From Hemicentrotus pulcherrimus (lineage: Eukaryota > Echinodermata > Echinoidea > Camarodonta > Strongylocentrotidae): a stretch of DNA of 64,000 nucleotides. Below are positions 1 to 13,500 of the stretch, piece after piece (position 1 is the stretch's first letter; every line of letters begins with the position of its first letter). A model generated the notes under the pieces. The model was given only the letters and a program-made list of their open reading frames with translations, was not told where the DNA came from and made no database searches. A program made the position numbers and the translations under genes. Location of the stretch: assembly GCA_003118195.1 (NCBI GenBank), contig BEXV01000223.1:311753-375752 (forward strand). The letters are read 5' to 3'.

Positions 1-872
1 ATGAGCATTACTTTCAAGCATTGGGTGATGGTGATGTGAGAAATGTGTATGTACTTTGTATGGAGAGAGGGTAGAATTCAAGGACAAAAATCATGCATGA
101 ATTCAAGTAACTAACTTTCATTTCAGGCAAAAAAAAATTCCACAGCAGCAAATGTAAGTTTTAAGCCTCGCAATATTTCACCCTCTTGTTTAAAGTAGGC
201 TTAAAGCTATTTGGCCACAGGCGGCATCATGGCAGCAGAAGAGTGGCATCAAATAAAGGTATGTACCAACAGAGATATTGCAGTAGCCATATGATATCCC
301 ACATCAAAATAACACCAGTGTATTAAAGAATCCATAATTTTAACAGGAGCCCTTCAGTGCACTTTATATGTGATTTGTATACATCACGTTGGGAATAAAA
401 CAGCTACAGATCTGTGGCACTAACTCACAATCTAAAGTTGAAAAAAAGAAGCACTAATTGAATGGTATAGTTGTGGAGCACTAACTGGGAAAATCATACA
501 GCATTAATATTGCACAAATAATATGTGGATACAAGTCAATAAAGCACTAACCAGGGATACTACAGTGTCAGTAAAGGGCAGCTTCAGAGCACCAAATGGT
601 AATTACACGTCCATGATATGTTTCTATCTGGTAGGTTACACAGCCTCAGAGCTGTGGAACTGATACTAGAAATTACACAACCGCTATATATGTTTTATAC
701 TTGATCGAATGTGTATAGCCAATATATAGCACTTACTGGTACAACCTACATCCAAGGAATCACAGCATTTAAGGGAAGCTATGAGTTAATCTTGAGTTCT
801 GTTAATGGCAAAAAATTAATTCCTACAGAATCACATGAAACATATACACAATGTACTACAAATACAATTTTT

Positions 873-1564
873 ATGCCTCCGCTACAAAGTAGCCGGAGGC
901 ATTATGTTTTCGGGTTGTCCGTCCGTCCGTACGTACGTACGACCCGTACGTACGTCCGTACGTCCGTACGTCCCGTTCTCGTGATCGCGTTTTCTCAAGA
1001 ACCGATTGATTGATTCCCGCCAAACTTGGATCATGTTTGTATCTCACAGAGCCAATGAACTGATTAGATTTTGAGGTCACGAGATTCAAGGTCAAAGGTC
1101 ACAGGGCTCATTATGTATGCAAAAATGGCTCGTGATCGCGTTATCTCAAGAACCGATGGATGGATTCCTGCCAAACTTTGGTCATGTATGTATCTTGCAG
1201 AGCCTATGAACTGATTAGATTTTGGGGTCACGAGATCCAAGGTCAAAGGTCACAGGGCTCATTATATATGCAAAAATGGCTTGTGATCGCATTATCTCAA
1301 AAAACGATTGATGGATTCCTGCCAAACTCGGGTCATGTATATCTTACACAGCTAATGAACTGATTAGATTTTAGGGTCATCAGGTCAAAGGTCATGTGGC
1401 TCATTATGTATGCCTATAAATAGCTTATGCATGAATTATCATTAAAAAACAAAGATGGATTACAATCAAACTTGAATTTTAGAAATTGTTTCTGTTTTGG
1501 TTTGTAAAATTGCTCTATGGCGGAGGCATCATTTTGGACTGCGCGCAGTCGAAGTTCCATCTAG
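873..1564 (+). mobile_element. Helentron-like non-autonomous element (HINE)
   Basis: The 5' end is a near-perfect hairpin (873-902) whose arm ATGCCTCCGC recurs inverted as GCGGAGGCAT at 1520-1529, near the 3' end. After the 5' arm comes a (CGTA/CGTC)n microsatellite (917-973), then about three 151-bp tandem units. The 3' end has a perfect palindrome, GACTGCGCGCAGTC (1538-1551), followed after nine bases by CTAG. Subterminal inverted repeats, microsatellite, central tandem repeats, 3' hairpin and CTRR-like end are the known layout of helentron-associated elements (Drosophila DINE/HINE, bivalve Pearl, sea urchin Tsp). It has no ORF, so it depends on an enzyme supplied elsewhere. The exact 5' border is uncertain. 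Confidence 0.7.
978..1410 (+). repeat. Tandem repeat, 151-bp period, about three copies
   Basis: The word CTCGTGATCGCG starts at 978 and 1129, and a variant (CTTGTGATCGCA) starts at 1280, a period of exactly 151 bp. Each unit also carries a GAACTGATTAGATTTT block and a GGTCAAAGGTCA block. The third copy is more diverged and runs out near 1410. This is the central array of the helentron-like element, not an independent satellite. Confidence 0.85.
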
Positions 1565-3626
1565 TTTTATTTTGTTAATAGTTTATTATTAGACAACACT
1601 CAAGCTGAAATGTTCAAACAAACAATATGAGCCAGACAATTTTGATAGAAATATAATTGTAACTGAAAACTTTAACTGAAGGAAAATGAGCCATATGTTT
1701 ATATTATGCAGTCTCATATTTCATCTATTGAGAGATTGAAGGGTGTTAGCTTTGTATGCAGGATATGAGTTATTAGTGTACCTAAATCAACATATTTTAT
1801 GTACTATTTATGTATTAAAGGTTCCATGTGGCTTTACTGTATTCAAAATATGAGCTTCAAATATTACTTATACAAAGAGATATTGCAATTTCTCAGTTAA
1901 CAGCTAAACATCTTGTTAAATAATAGTCATCATCATCAGCATTCTTATCATAATCATCATGAGCAGCATCAATTATTTTCTCCAAAGTTATCTCTGCAAA
2001 TTCCAGAGTGTTTTTGTGAAGAAAATGTTAGCGCATTGTGATCCCTTTTATTGCTTGTTCTCATCCATGGTAAAATAATTTAAACAGTATTTTATCAGCA
2101 TACCTTTCTCAATTTTTGTCTTTGATATTGATTTACTTTGCTTTGTCTGTATGACATCATGTTCTTCATTTAATGTGCTCTTATGTATGTTTTTTTTTAA
2201 AGGGTCTATTGGTATAAAAACCTTGTGTAATTTGTCAAATTAACATTCATTTTGGCACAATGATAACACTATTTTTGTAGCTCTATTTCATTTTTACGCA
2301 GGCAGGTGAGTAGAATTCTATTGATGCACTAGATATTTATTGGTATTTATGTAAGACTTAATGTATAATGTAATATACTAGTAATCTCTTGTTTTGGGAA
2401 ATTTCATCTAAATTATTCCTAAATGACTTCTATTTACAGATAAAAACCATGTGAATTCATGTTAAATTTTAATTTACCGAAAGTTGTATGTGCCATATCA
2501 CTCCATTAAAAGCTTGTACCTGTATAAGACTCTAAGACTTATACAGACAAGGTTCTGTAGGCTATTTTTAGATTGCTTCGCAAGGTAAGGAAAGGAAAGT
2601 TAAGTACAAAGATTGTCAGGTCTTCTAGGGTCATTGTGTATTCAGTAATGGGTTTTGCAGGTTGTCTAGTGTCCTGGCCCAGGACAATATAATATGTATA
2701 GCGAGGGATGTTACGAATTGCTAAGAATGCCCTGATAAACTATAACTAAAAATTAGTTATAGGTTATCTGATTTAATTTGGGGTTCATGAGGTCAAAGTT
2801 CAATTGGGACAAGACCTGCACTTTTTTCTTGATTTTTTGCGCTGTTATCAAAACTATTTTGTTAGATAAAATAATTACTATTTTAAAGGTATTACAAAGT
2901 TTTGGGAAATTTTGAAAATTGGCTGGATAGTGATTCTCTACAATTTTGATATATTTAGATGCCCCTGTGGATGTATTATTAGCACTAGAAAATTTAGCTC
3001 CTAAAACACATCTGCTTTTGAGAAAAATTTACCGGTGCTCCCGGTAAATTATGATAAATTTCAAATAGCGCCTACGGCCATACGATGGTAGCTGCGACCA
3101 TGAAAATCTCAGAACATGTAGTTGTAATGTATAATTTCCAAACGGTAATAGCCAATCGGTCGATTTTAGTCAAGAAACATTATTTTATAGCAAATTTAAT
3201 ATCTTGATCTTGAGAGGGAGCTATACAACATAAACAATTTATTATTGAAATTTCATCACCTTAGACTCGATTTCAACAGCGACAATGATCACTAAATATT
3301 GTAGGATTGCATATGCTTCCGATATGTTAATTTGAACGAAATTCATGACCCCATACAAATACTTTGTATTACCTTTGAAGGAATTAGCAATTTTAAGTTT
3401 AAAGTACAGGTAGTCATTGGTCAGTCATTCAGATTCTGTTCATATAATAATATTTACTTTAATATATACATTTTTATCAAATATTTTATAAATGTATAGA
3501 TGGACTAATTCATCATCAGGTTAAAATAAGGGCAGAAGCATTATCAGTCAATCCTTATTGATTTCTACTCTTATTTGGTTGTATCCTTTTCTTATGCTCT
3601 TCCATGCCTTCTCTTTCCTTCATCAG

Positions 3627-4527
3627 ATAGTACCGAACTGATAGCATTCCTAGACGGCGTCCCTCCGAGGGATGTCATCATGGCAGTCATATTTGACGAC
3701 GCTACAAACCGGTTATCGCCAGAAGCGGTGAAGATATTTGAGGATCATTTTGGGAGTAAACTGGCCCATCTACTAGGCTATCGTTCAATGTGGGCTTTCA
3801 TCGGGCAGAAGTATGTTGAGCATGATGGGGAGCATGAAAAGGTATGTTCTGACTGGCTCGTGTGAGAAAGCCTGAAGGCTCATTCACATGCAAATAAAAC
3901 CTATAAAGGTAACAGGGAGTGGGGGTGTGGAAAAGAATCGGTGTGATATAAGTTGGATAAGTATTTGGCGCACTGTTCCTTGGTCATTTCGTATTGGAAG
4001 CAGCAATTTTTGAAACAGTTTGCCATGTCATTTAGGAACAATTCTTAAGAAATGTAATAATCTCCAGGAAGTAACCATGGGTATTGATTGCATATTTGTT
4101 TCGTCATTATAAAGTAATTTTTAAAAGTGATATATATTGTATATAAGATAGCCTTACTGAACTAGATTTTTTTAAAGATTGTAAAGCTACAAATTAGACA
4201 CAATAATGTGATGAGATCAACAGTCATCTATCTGCATGTGCTCTGTTTGTGATCTTCCTTAAATTGTATTCTTGCATTTTCTGTGATACATTATAATCTT
4301 CAATAGTAATCAAGAATCATTAATTGATTTGAGCCTTTCAGAATCAACACAAATATACTTTTTTTTCAATATCTTTATAAATACAAGTACCGGTATTACA
4401 AATTGTTCAGTCTTATCTGGTTGTAAAGTTTGTTGGTATTCTCTATCAATTTGGCAGTATACATTGAAGAAAGCAACTGAAGAATGGGGTGCCCAAGCAG
4501 ACGTCAAGGGATGTTTCTCAATACCAT
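3627..4527 (+). other. ILEI/PANDER-type domain 1 (C-terminal part, two exons)
   Basis: Exons 3627-3841 and 4458-4527 encode the second half of an ILEI-type (FAM3/PANDER) fold. The landmarks are IMAVIFDDA, the GYRSMWAFIGQK block and a final EEWGAQADVKGCF. The same landmarks recur in the second domain as MMVIGGTFDEA, GYREMWAFVGQK and DGWGIKAEIWQC, so the two are homologous copies. The N-terminal half, with the first beta strands, lies on an exon I could not find. The intron between the two exons is phase 0. Confidence 0.8.
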
Positions 4528-7500
4528 GTGAGTGTATTACACTTCATTTCATCTCATATTTATTTCACCACTTGAAGAAAAAAAATTATGGACAATATAA
4601 ATTCCATTGAAAAATTTATCAAATGATTATACTAAAGTTACAATGAAAACATAATAGATTAAAGCATTAAAATGGTTGGGAAATAGAATGGTTAGGTAAG
4701 GTTGGAATGGTTTTATCATTACCATTGGTGCTCCGACATATGCTTCCTGCATCAATTGCTCAAGGCATTGTTTTATGCAACGGTTCAATTTCAATACAAG
4801 GGTACAATTTCACTGACATCCCGTTTCAATGCGTTTCAATGGGTAGTTGGCGAACTTGATAGATACAAAGGCTAGGGTTTTAATTACATTTTAGGTTTGG
4901 TTAAGGTTTACGTATAGTGTTGGATCCCAGATTGAAGTTGAGACTTTGTCACTTTTTATTGAAAATAGGCTTTGTGAAATGATGACAATAGTGATTTTCA
5001 CTCATATGAATGAGTATGTAAAGAGAAAATGCCAAAGTGTTGTTTAACCATCGCATTGTAAACTTACTTTGATGGAGTAACATTGCCATATGAGCTTACA
5101 ATATTGTAGTATTATGTATACTCAATTTTACCCCAATTATTTGAATACCGATTGATTTCTCTCACAAAATAAGTGCTAATAAAAAATTGCAAAATGTGCA
5201 TTTTAATCACAAGTGGTTAAAAAAAAAGTAATTTTATTTATGAAGTGAGTAACTGAAGTTTAAGATAAGTTGTTCAAATCCTTGTATTTTGATTTTTGTA
5301 GTGAGTCAAAAGAAACAACCATCAAACTTAGGTGGAATGCCATACCAGAACCTGTGCATGGTGCCGCGAGTCTGTGAGAGTAATGAGGTCGCTGTTCATA
5401 TTGAGTCGGGTCACGTGGCAAAGAAGAGTAAGATATCTCCCAGGTTCTGCTTCGATGGCAAGACGTAAGTAGATTTTATTCAGTGAAAAGGAGCATTCTG
5501 CATTTTGAGTTTGTGTCTCGTACATCCCATAATAGAAATGCTGCACATAATGCAACTTTGACATTTGGAATACAGTGATTTCACCAATGATTTCTTGCTT
5601 GTACTCAATTATCATACTTTGATTAAAGTCATTGAATTCAAGATTGATGGTTTACAAAGGAGAATCCTTGTTGCATTTATGTAGAAATACCTCATGTTAA
5701 TTGAAGAACAAAGCATTTTGTGATCGAGAGAGTCAGAGAGACAGAAGTAATGACAGTGAAATATTCTGACTTGTTTTTCAATACAGATCGATCAATCGAT
5801 CTTACTGTATTTACTGGGTGTAAGCCACAAATATGTTTAAATAATTGAAATTTCTCCCAGGAAGCATTACATTTATAAAATTAATAGATCTAAACTTAAG
5901 CAATAACATGCCCAATCGTACTTGTTCACAACTTATCATTTCTCTTTTTCTTATTCTCTAAAAGGATGCTGGGTGACCATAAAATAGACAGTGTGAGCCC
6001 AGCAAAGAGAGGGTTGAATTTCATTGTAGTAGACCCACAAACTGCAGAGGTTGTAAGCTCTGGCAGCTTTGATACATATGAATCAGGTTAGTGCTAATGT
6101 TTCATTTTGGTTTTTCCTACTCTTTATTTATTTATCAGGCCTTTTTTTCAAGTCAGATATGCACTGGTTTTGGGGAAGGAAATTTATGTATTTAATTGAA
6201 GGAAACATACAAATCATATACCAGAATATGCAAACAAATCTCTAAGATGCCATTTAGATTTGTTTCCATGATACAATATTGAATCTGGTTTAGAATATGT
6301 TTTTTTACATGAAATGAGAAAGTAAGAGTTAAATATTGTTTTATTTCTAGCTTTCTAGTATTCATCCTATGTGCCTATCTCATATATACCTTATTCTAAT
6401 ACAAAAGCAAAGGAAAAAAGCTGTAACTTCATTAATATGTCCATTACAAAAAAAAAAAGAACTATTATGGCATCTAATGTAGGACATCAGCATGATATTG
6501 TGAAGTGAGGTTATTGTTTACAGTCACCACCACCAATTATTTTGATGAAAGTCTTTAACAGCCTTGTTTTATTTAGCATTATTTTGTGGATAATCTTTAT
6601 CTTTTTAGCTATCAATGACAAAAAGTGTGCAGACTTTCTGAGATCAGTGGGTCCAGGAATGATGGTAATAGGAGGTACATTTGATGAGGCGTCTAAAGAG
6701 TGAGTGTGCTTAATATAAACCCCATTCTGTGCCACCAAATTGATTTGTTATCATAAACAAGCTTTCAAAAGAAAACCTTTAAAAATAATTGTTGCCTTTT
6801 CAACAGTAGATATGCCATGCTCTGTCTTCCTTAGGAATGTACTTTTGAATGAAGGTACATGTTTTGGTTTCAAGAATAAAAATGTAGACATTCCTAGTCC
6901 AAACACATTCTTTAGTATACAAATATGTAGACATTCCTAGTCCAAACACATTCTTTAGTATACAAATTCTTGGGCATGGAAAAGGTTAGCCCTTTCAAAT
7001 TAGCAAAAAGTTTGATAGACAAAAATTGATTTTTCTTCAAAGATATGATACTCAGTTTTGTTAATTCAGCAACATTTGTTTTATTCTGTAGCTCACATTT
7101 TATAGTGTAAGGCAACTCATTCTGCAAACTATCTTGTACAGTAGTGAACTTGCAGGATCGTAATGTTATTGATGTTAATTTCATTCTCTTCATTTTTGTA
7201 CAGACTTGGGTATGACACGAAACGTGAGCTACAGAGACTAGGAGCTTCGAAGATCCAGGACCTAGGCTATCGAGAGATGTGGGCGTTTGTTGGTCAGAAG
7301 GGTATCAAAGGTCTCACCCCATATGAGAAGGTCAGCGAAGATTTCAACGATGGGTGGGGTATCAAGGCTGAGATATGGCAGTGCATCCCAAAATTCAGTA
7401 AGTCCAAATACAGATCATGGATGGTATTCTAAAAAGTCTGATTATCTTTCATGTTTAAGAGTGAAAGTACGTTGATTGCCATAACAAATCTGAATTGTGA

Positions 7501-10500
7501 CAAGTCACTGTTCAATCTCTGCGCGTAGATGATTGTGTTAGTTTACAGTTAGTGGAGATTTCTGTGCAAGCACGATGATAAGTGCTTGTCCCGTGCAATC
7601 TTGATTTGTGATGACAATCAAAATCGTTTCCCCCAACACAAAGATATTATAAATTTAGTTGAACGTGGCTCTGTTATCCAAATGTATTTATTTCCCCAGG
7701 TTGGAGGTGGGTGGCACATTGCTGTTTTTTAGATTTGGATGAAATGGTGCTCTTTGTAAATTGTAATGAAAGTAGGGCCTAGCAAGTGTATTGTTTTCAA
7801 GTTTGGTAATTTGAAATTGAAAGGGGAGAATGTTGTCTAGTAAACCAAGTTGCAACTTTAGCTATAAAAATGCGATTCCATTTGGGGGCATATATGGACC
7901 TAAAAGGAGCTGGATAAGGATTATATCATGTTAGTTCACAAATAATTGGAGGTGTAAAATATAACAAAATAAAGAAATATCAAGAAGAAAAGGCAAGAAA
8001 AATTGGTATTCAATTCAATTCTTGTTATTCATCCAAATTCAAAAAAATATATTTCTGTGTATGTAGTATAATGTATATATACATTTATAAGTGGGAATTG
8101 CCCTTTTTTTGTTCTTTTTGTAATACTTAAATAAAGTGAAATAAAATGACAGATTTAAGGGTAAACGATGGACTAAACAAATCTACTTGCAAGAGTGTAG
8201 ATGACTGTAGCCTGCAAAAACTAAAAAACCTTGCAAATCAGATTTAGGGAGGAAGGTGCCCACTTAATTTGGATAATCCTTGGTCCATGACGAGAAAAAA
8301 TAGCAATAATTGCCATCAATCATCTTTTGGATCCCCACTAGAAATCTATGTAGCAAGTGTTCCTGGTGCACAGCATACATCATAAGATTATTTCTCATTT
8401 GTTTTATACAGTCAACGGATCATCTGTAACCAATTCAGTGATGGGACTCAAGAAAAAGACAGAGTTCTGTCAGAAGTACCATCCAAACTTCCGAGAGATG
8501 TGCTCACCAGTCAACATCCACCGTCCCATCATGACCCTGAAGCTTGATGACGAGAGCCTGGCTTCGAATCCTGCCTACTCTACACCTATCATAGTGGTAC
8601 CAGGTACAAGAAAACAGCATAACTGTATCTCCCTTGTAGTTCTCTGTTGTTTCTTTTATGCTAACAATTGTTGACTTTGTTTGGGTTGATTAAGAATATC
8701 AGTGGCCTGTCAGCTGATCAATCTGTTCTCAAATGGAAGCTCTCCTTTATGAAGAATTTTTGTGTAACCTCTGGTGACTGACCATTACGTTTACCTAGTT
8801 GATGTGATAGTATTTGGCATCCATCATTGTTTCCATGTCAAGCAAGCCTCAAGCAAGCTCTTGGGTCATTAAGAGCAATATTTTCATTAGAATTATGAAC
8901 ACATGCCTTCTCCATTTCTAAGTGGACAATGTTATAGATGTCAAATCTATTTTGTCTTGAATGTTATCATCAACCAAAGGCAATCGGTTGTTTTCCATTG
9001 GTGTTACATTCAACTTAAACAATGTAGACAAAACATAGGTTCTTGACCTAACCTTTAACCTTCTTTAACTGATACAGGATCTGACCTGGAAGCACTTCAA
9101 CGTACCCTTGAGTCTCTGATTGCGCTACCAGGCCTTCAGAATCATCTTGTGGTTGTCATCCTGGAAGGAAACTTTGCTCAACCTAATGAACTTGTAGGAG
9201 TCTATAACTTCAGAACACAATACATCAAGGCTAAATCTCAGTACTTATGTAAGTAACGTATCTTTGGGTTGTCTTGTAGTTTAGATTTTCAATCGAAGCT
9301 GGTAACACTGAACTCACGACCACACTGGGTTAGTAATGCCAGAAGGCAGATTGTCAAGAAAATCCACATAATCATAGCATTTCTAAGTGCTGCGATGTGC
9401 TTGTGGAATTGGGTTTTTACAGATTGTATCAATCAAAAATTATTATTTACATCTGGGATCAACCTTTATCGTCACCATCCAAAAGACATGACTTGGTTTC
9501 AAACCAGGGTACGATCAGTTTGAAGGCAAAGACAGAGAGCTGACCGTAGCACTAGACCAACTTGCATCTCTCTGGGTCTACTTTTTCAATTGAATGTGTA
9601 TTAAATGAATGGCACTGTATGTGTTAATAGTGTCTCTTTCTAGTTTCCTATATGAAAATATCTATATTGAACATGAAGATATTTCATTTTCAAATTCTTT
9701 TTGATGGCAATGTGAAATGTGAAATGTTATTTTTCTGATGTTTTTGTTTTATTCAAACGGCTCAAACAAGGTCAATTTCCTTGCAGACTAGTCTAGATTA
9801 GTCTACTCAATAGCGGCTTTCCCCTTTATATTTAGTATTTAAGGTACAAGATATCTTCACAGAAGTAACATGTGAAGCTACTCCTTAAAAAAAAAAGTAT
9901 ACTGGCATGAAACAGGGAATATTCAGAGCAAAATATTTGGAGTTATTTGTACCGCATACATTTCCAAACTCCACTCTTCTGGATGATGTGTTTGTTTTCT
10001 TTCTTTCTGACAGATGCTCTGCATGCAGGCATGCAGGAGGCCATGGGTCTCTTTCCAAAGAGCGAATACTTTATCATCGTGGAGGAGTATGTAGAGGTTG
10101 CTCCGGACTTTCTACGCTACTTCTCTCAAACCATGCATCTCTTGGAAGATGAAACCATCCTGTCTATATCTGCATGGAATGAACATGGTATGTTACTTAT
10201 CTTCTCAGAATCGTACTTATCTGTTGAGAGCCAGAAGGGCCTTAATATGTGCAAAAGTATATAGTGTAATCTTTGAAGGTTTCCATGGCGATGACATATT
10301 TGAGCGAGTTTTGTGCTTACACCTTGTATTGTTTCAACAGGATTAGTTAGTTTATAGTAAAGGTATATGAGTTAAGACTCTCAGCAGACAATATGTTAAT
10401 ATTTTCAAGAAAACTGCTTCCTAGGGAGTGTTTCACAAAGACTAAGATCAACTTTAAGTTGGACTTCACTATAGTGCTGTAGCCGAACCTCCGAACCGAA

Positions 10501-13500
10501 CGGAAGTTCGCCGAACATGGCACAAACTGAAAACATGATTCTTTTTAAATTGAAAATAAAACACGATTCAAGACGGAAATAAGAATGTAAGTAGTACTTT
10601 TCTTCACAAATAATTATGTTTAAAGCAGTTTTTTTATGTGAAGGTCATGCTGGTCGGAAGCACTGTATTTCAGCTGGAGTGGGCAGAATTCCTTCTTGCT
10701 GTTATGGCCCGGCTGGCCGGCCCCGTGGCTTTAACGCTGCTTGCTATTATATTACCGAACCCCGAACCGAACCAAGTTTGGGTGAAAAAATGCCGAACTC
10801 TGCCGAACCGAACACGAACATAGCGTCTGACTTACAGCAATACTTCACTATGGCAGGCCGTTCATGCCACTGTTTGCTCGCTCTCACCATTATGATCTTT
10901 AAATAAGATTTTTTCCTTCCATAATGAAGAATTATCGAAAAATGTAAATTCTGTAGATTGGTGACCGTGATTTGTACATCCCTTGAGAGACCAATGCCAG
11001 TAAATGGTGAGAGCAAACAATGGCATGAACAGCCTGCCATAGCTCAAGTCCAACTTAAGTCAATCTTAGTCTTTGTAAAACATCCCCCTGTTCTGTTACT
11101 AGATCTACTCAATATTAATACTAAATATTTGATGATATTATTAATTCCATGATGAATACTGAACAACATGGAAATTTGACAAAACAGTTATGTTTCCACC
11201 CTCCTGGCAGGCAGACAATGACTTAGAAGTATTATAAGCCTTGATTGAACATATGATGAAATATATGATCTTAGAAATGGAACTGACAAACCTGCTATAG
11301 TAACAACTTATGTGTATAGAGAACGATCTAAAGATTGGACTGCTTTCGCTTTGAACAATGTTTCTCATCAAGATCTGAGCAATCTTCACCAGCAAATTTG
11401 ATTGTAACACGTGCTACTACAGATTTAGCGAATCATGTCAGCATGGAATGAATAGTTAAGACACTAACTTACAAATTTAGGTACATGTTGATGAGTTTTT
11501 ATCGTACTTGTGTCAGTCTCAAAGGTCATGTAAAGTACAAGTCACATTTCAGCACTTATTCTATAGGATAAATATTGATAGTCAAACGGTATGAAATTGT
11601 GTGCCTAGTTTCTTCTTAGTAGTACATGTGAAGGTATGCTTGAACCATGAGGTCTTTATCAAAGTAGATAATGCAAAGAGTTATACTCCAGTATACCTTG
11701 CTATAAATATTGCAACTATTTCTGTGTGGTCCTCTAGTTTAGCTCTACATTTTGACATTTTTTAATTTATGCTGTTGGGGGAAGGAGGGAATGTTCTCCC
11801 AATTATAACATTCTAAGAATTTTTTTTTTCCCCTCTCAATAGTGGATTTGAAGGTATATCGTCGCTGTTTTCACGAAGTGACGGTAGTGAAAAAAAATTG
11901 CATTCACTTTGTGTTACGATTTTCCTCACTACCGTCACTTCGTGAAAACAAGGACGATATATCAGTTTGTTTGTATCAGTCTTTATTTTGACTAGAATCT
12001 TTTGTGTCTTGATTTTGACCATCACTTTCTTCACAGGGTTCAAGCATACGTCAGGAGACACAGGATTGTTGTACAGAAGCGATACCTTCCCAGGATATGG
12101 GTACTGATAAAAACTTTAAAAATTTGAAACAAGTACCGGTAGTTTCAGTTTTATTGTTACATAAGCTCTTATTTATTCACATATTGTCCTTTTGAAGCCA
12201 GAAGGGTGATACATGATATCATTCTACTCAGAGTTTATGCCCTTCTGACTCCAAACAGACGATACATCAAACTTGATCTTAGATGTTGCATTTTCTTGCC
12301 ATCTCTGGGAGGATCAGAAAATGAATATAGTATTCCTGAATACATTTTTGTATAGTCTCATATGATCTTGTGTCATCGTAATAAACAGTTGGAAAAGTAT
12401 ACAAAACATTTCCATTTCCATTTGTACTAGTCAACAGAGTACAGTAGTAATGCCAATTTGTGACACAAGAACTGTATAGAAATATATACAATTATTCAGA
12501 TAATGGATGATAGCTGCTGTATCTCCAAAATATGTTACTTTTTCATATCTAAAGGAATTCTATCTTTTCTTAAAAATAACCTTTGACCCAATAATGAAGA
12601 ATTTGCCTTTTATCCTTGCCCTTGACCAGATGGTTGCTGAGGAGGAGTGTGTGGAAGGATGAAATGAAGAAGAACGAGGCAAACTGCTGCATAGATCAGA
12701 CATGGAGGGGATGGTTGAAAGACGACCAAAGGAAGAATAGAGAATCTATCGTACCTGACGTGTCAAGGGTCAAAAGGTCAATCAAACCGGGGATCTATGA
12801 AGACAGACCTTTCTTGGAGGAGTACCTGTCAAATAGAACGATGACAAGGTATGATCACATGATACTATAAACATCGTTAACCATTAACCATTAATTTCAC
12901 ACAGCAGAGCTTCACTTTGTCATATGAATTTGTGTCTTCGTTCACAGTCTGTAGACTCACTGCACTCAAGTGTGAGTGTGTGTGTGAACTCAGACAAATG
13001 ACTGGTTTCCTAAACTAAGATGTAGCCCTATACACAATGTTGAAATAAATTTTCAAATAGAATAGTTTGAAATATTTGAGATAAATGCAAAATTTAAACA
13101 ATTCAGATTTACCAATTAAGGATAACTACCTTATATATGTATGTTTTTTATTTGTTACCAGAATTTGAATATTTAATGGGAATCTAGAAATTGTTTGTCA
13201 AACTCAAAATTTTTTACAGAAAAATTATGATTCTAAAGAAAATAATGCAATGTTAAGATAATGACACAGTGAAGTGTAATCTTCTTTGTATAATTATTAT
13301 TATGCAGCTCAAATTTAAGCTAATTATTTGCCTCCCTATGATAAGCCATTAAAAAAAAGTGTTATGAATGTTTCCCTCTTAGTGATCCTGCGACTGAACC
13401 ATCAAGGGCATTCTATCTCAAGCTAGTGGAGTATGAGAAACATATGAAACAACTCGTCAAAGAGGGGATACCCCTGGATCGTAATCTGCTGATAGGTTGT

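Larger units (their letters stand above)
1..3626. other. 5' flank or intron of the POMGNT1-like gene
   Basis: I can support no exon here. The first recognised exon (from 3627) begins inside a codon and in the middle of an ILEI-type domain, so at least one upstream exon must exist, either unrecognised here or left of the window. The stretch holds a helentron-like element (873-1564) and a perfect 10-bp stem with a 5-base loop (3026-3050). The rest is AT-rich sequence without coding character. Confidence 0.6.

Noticed and set aside
127..256. Two short segments between AG and GT (about 127-150 and 221-256) that could be small upstream exons
   Set aside because: They show no ILEI-like residues and the frame cannot be tied to the exon at 3627.
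3070..3083. GCCTACGGCCATAC, identical to the 5' end of many 5S rRNAs
   Set aside because: Only 14 bases match. The following sequence is not 5S-like, and no internal control boxes are seen. It may be chance or a relic of a 5S-derived SINE.
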